NCBI GenBank assembly: GCA_902515455.1
Contig: CABXUO010000012.1
Span: 1-35,272, forward strand
Direction of reading: 5' to 3'
Origin: an uncultured SAR86 cluster bacterium
Lineage (GTDB): Bacteria; Pseudomonadota; Gammaproteobacteria; Magnimaribacterales; D2472
DNA length: 35,272 nt
Every line of letters begins with the position of its first letter. The stretch's first letter is position 1. Below are positions 34,881 to 35,272 of the stretch, piece after piece. Both the position numbers and the translations under genes were made by a program. Under the pieces are notes generated by a model. It saw only the letters and a list, made by a program, of their open reading frames with translations, was not told the DNA's origin and did no database searches.

Positions 34881-35272
34881 TTAGTCTAGTCTTTCTTTTA
34901 TTCTTGCAGATCTTCCAGATCTTTCACGTAAATAATAGAGCTTAGCCTGCCTCACATCGCCCTTTCTTTTAACATTTATGGAATCAATCATTGGGCTATG
35001 CAGTTGGAAAGTTCTTTCTACCCCAATTCCACTGGAAATTTTTCTCACAATGAAAGCTGAGTTTAAACCTCTATTTTTAATATTCATTACCACTCCTTCA
35101 AATGCTTGAAGTCTGGTTCTTTCACCATCTTTGACTTTCACAGAGACTACAACAGTGTCACCAGGTCTAAATGATGGTATGTCGTCTCTTAATTGATTGG
35201 ACTCAAAAGTTTTAATAATTTCTGCAGGAGATTTTTCGTCCACTGAAACAGGAACAGCTTCTGACTTAGACT
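34881..35272 (-). CDS. rplS: Ribosomal protein L19, N-terminus possibly off the right edge
   Basis: Large-subunit protein at the 30S-50S interface. The conserved body is complete: [65 protein letters not shown] and [25 protein letters not shown] C-terminus. A GTG at 35243 would give 120 residues, but it has no ribosome binding site, and the frame stays open to the window edge (residues [14 protein letters not shown]). The start is therefore probably beyond 35272, with an N-terminal extension of at least 16 residues relative to E. coli L19. trmD, the usual upstream neighbour, would lie outside. Confidence 0.93.
   Translation of the reverse strand, partial: SKSEAVPVSVDEKSPAEIIKTFESNQLRDDIPSFRPGDTVVVSVKVKDGERTRLQAFEGVVMNIKNRGLNSAFIVRKISSGIGVERTFQLHSPMIDSINVKRKGDVRQAKLYYLRERSGRSARIKERLD

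Overview
The window looks like chromosomal core DNA of a low-GC (roughly one third G+C by eye, not counted), tightly packed gammaproteobacterium. Gene orders known from Pseudomonas-type genomes are kept but shortened: rpoE-rseA-mucD-lepA-lepB-rnc-era-recO-acpS, and rplS-xerD-dsbC-hom-thrC. Overlapping ATGA and TAATG junctions, very short spacers and the AT-rich codon use fit a streamlined marine lineage such as SAR86 or a relative. That placement is inference, since there is no rRNA in the window. No tRNA, rRNA, CRISPR array, insertion sequence or prophage was seen.

Layout. (1) 1-10752, all minus strand: sdhE, rpoE, rseA, mucD, then after a hairpin lepA, lepB, rnc, era, recO, acpS, adk, tsaB, uppP and the 5' part of rsmJ, which runs off the left edge. 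This long run joins envelope-stress control to translation, protein export, RNA processing, lipid-carrier recycling and tRNA/rRNA modification. (2) 10803-16482: mixed strands, with ygfZ (+), ung (-), an old-yellow-enzyme flavoprotein (+), serA (-) and glpK (-). The 306-base gap between ung and the flavoprotein holds an inverted pair of perfect DnaA boxes. (3) 16483-20897: nrdA-nrdB (+), class Ia ribonucleotide reductase, behind a DnaA box and two NrdR boxes exactly 31 bp apart. (4) 20959-25301: a Spinster-like MFS transporter, a small membrane protein and a glutathione-S-transferase-like protein on the plus strand, facing a ferredoxin-reductase-type flavoprotein and a fatty-acyl-type SDR on the minus strand. 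(5) 25351-27398 (+): alkB, mdh and a small DUF6231-like gene. (6) 27404-35272, all minus strand: rplS, xerD, dsbC, hom, thrC, a GNAT acetyltransferase, prfB with its programmed +1 frameshift, and lysS, probably one operon.

No wholly new system is evident; the window is mainly housekeeping. The points most worth a second look are: an RseA anti-sigma factor whose periplasmic part ends in an RseB/MucB C-terminal-like domain while no separate rseB gene is present; a malate dehydrogenase with a lengthened substrate-specificity loop; the DnaA-box palindrome between ung and the flavoprotein gene; the combined DnaA/NrdR control region of nrdAB; the absence of pdxJ between recO and acpS; and a hairpin that would cover the ribosome binding site of the MFS gene.
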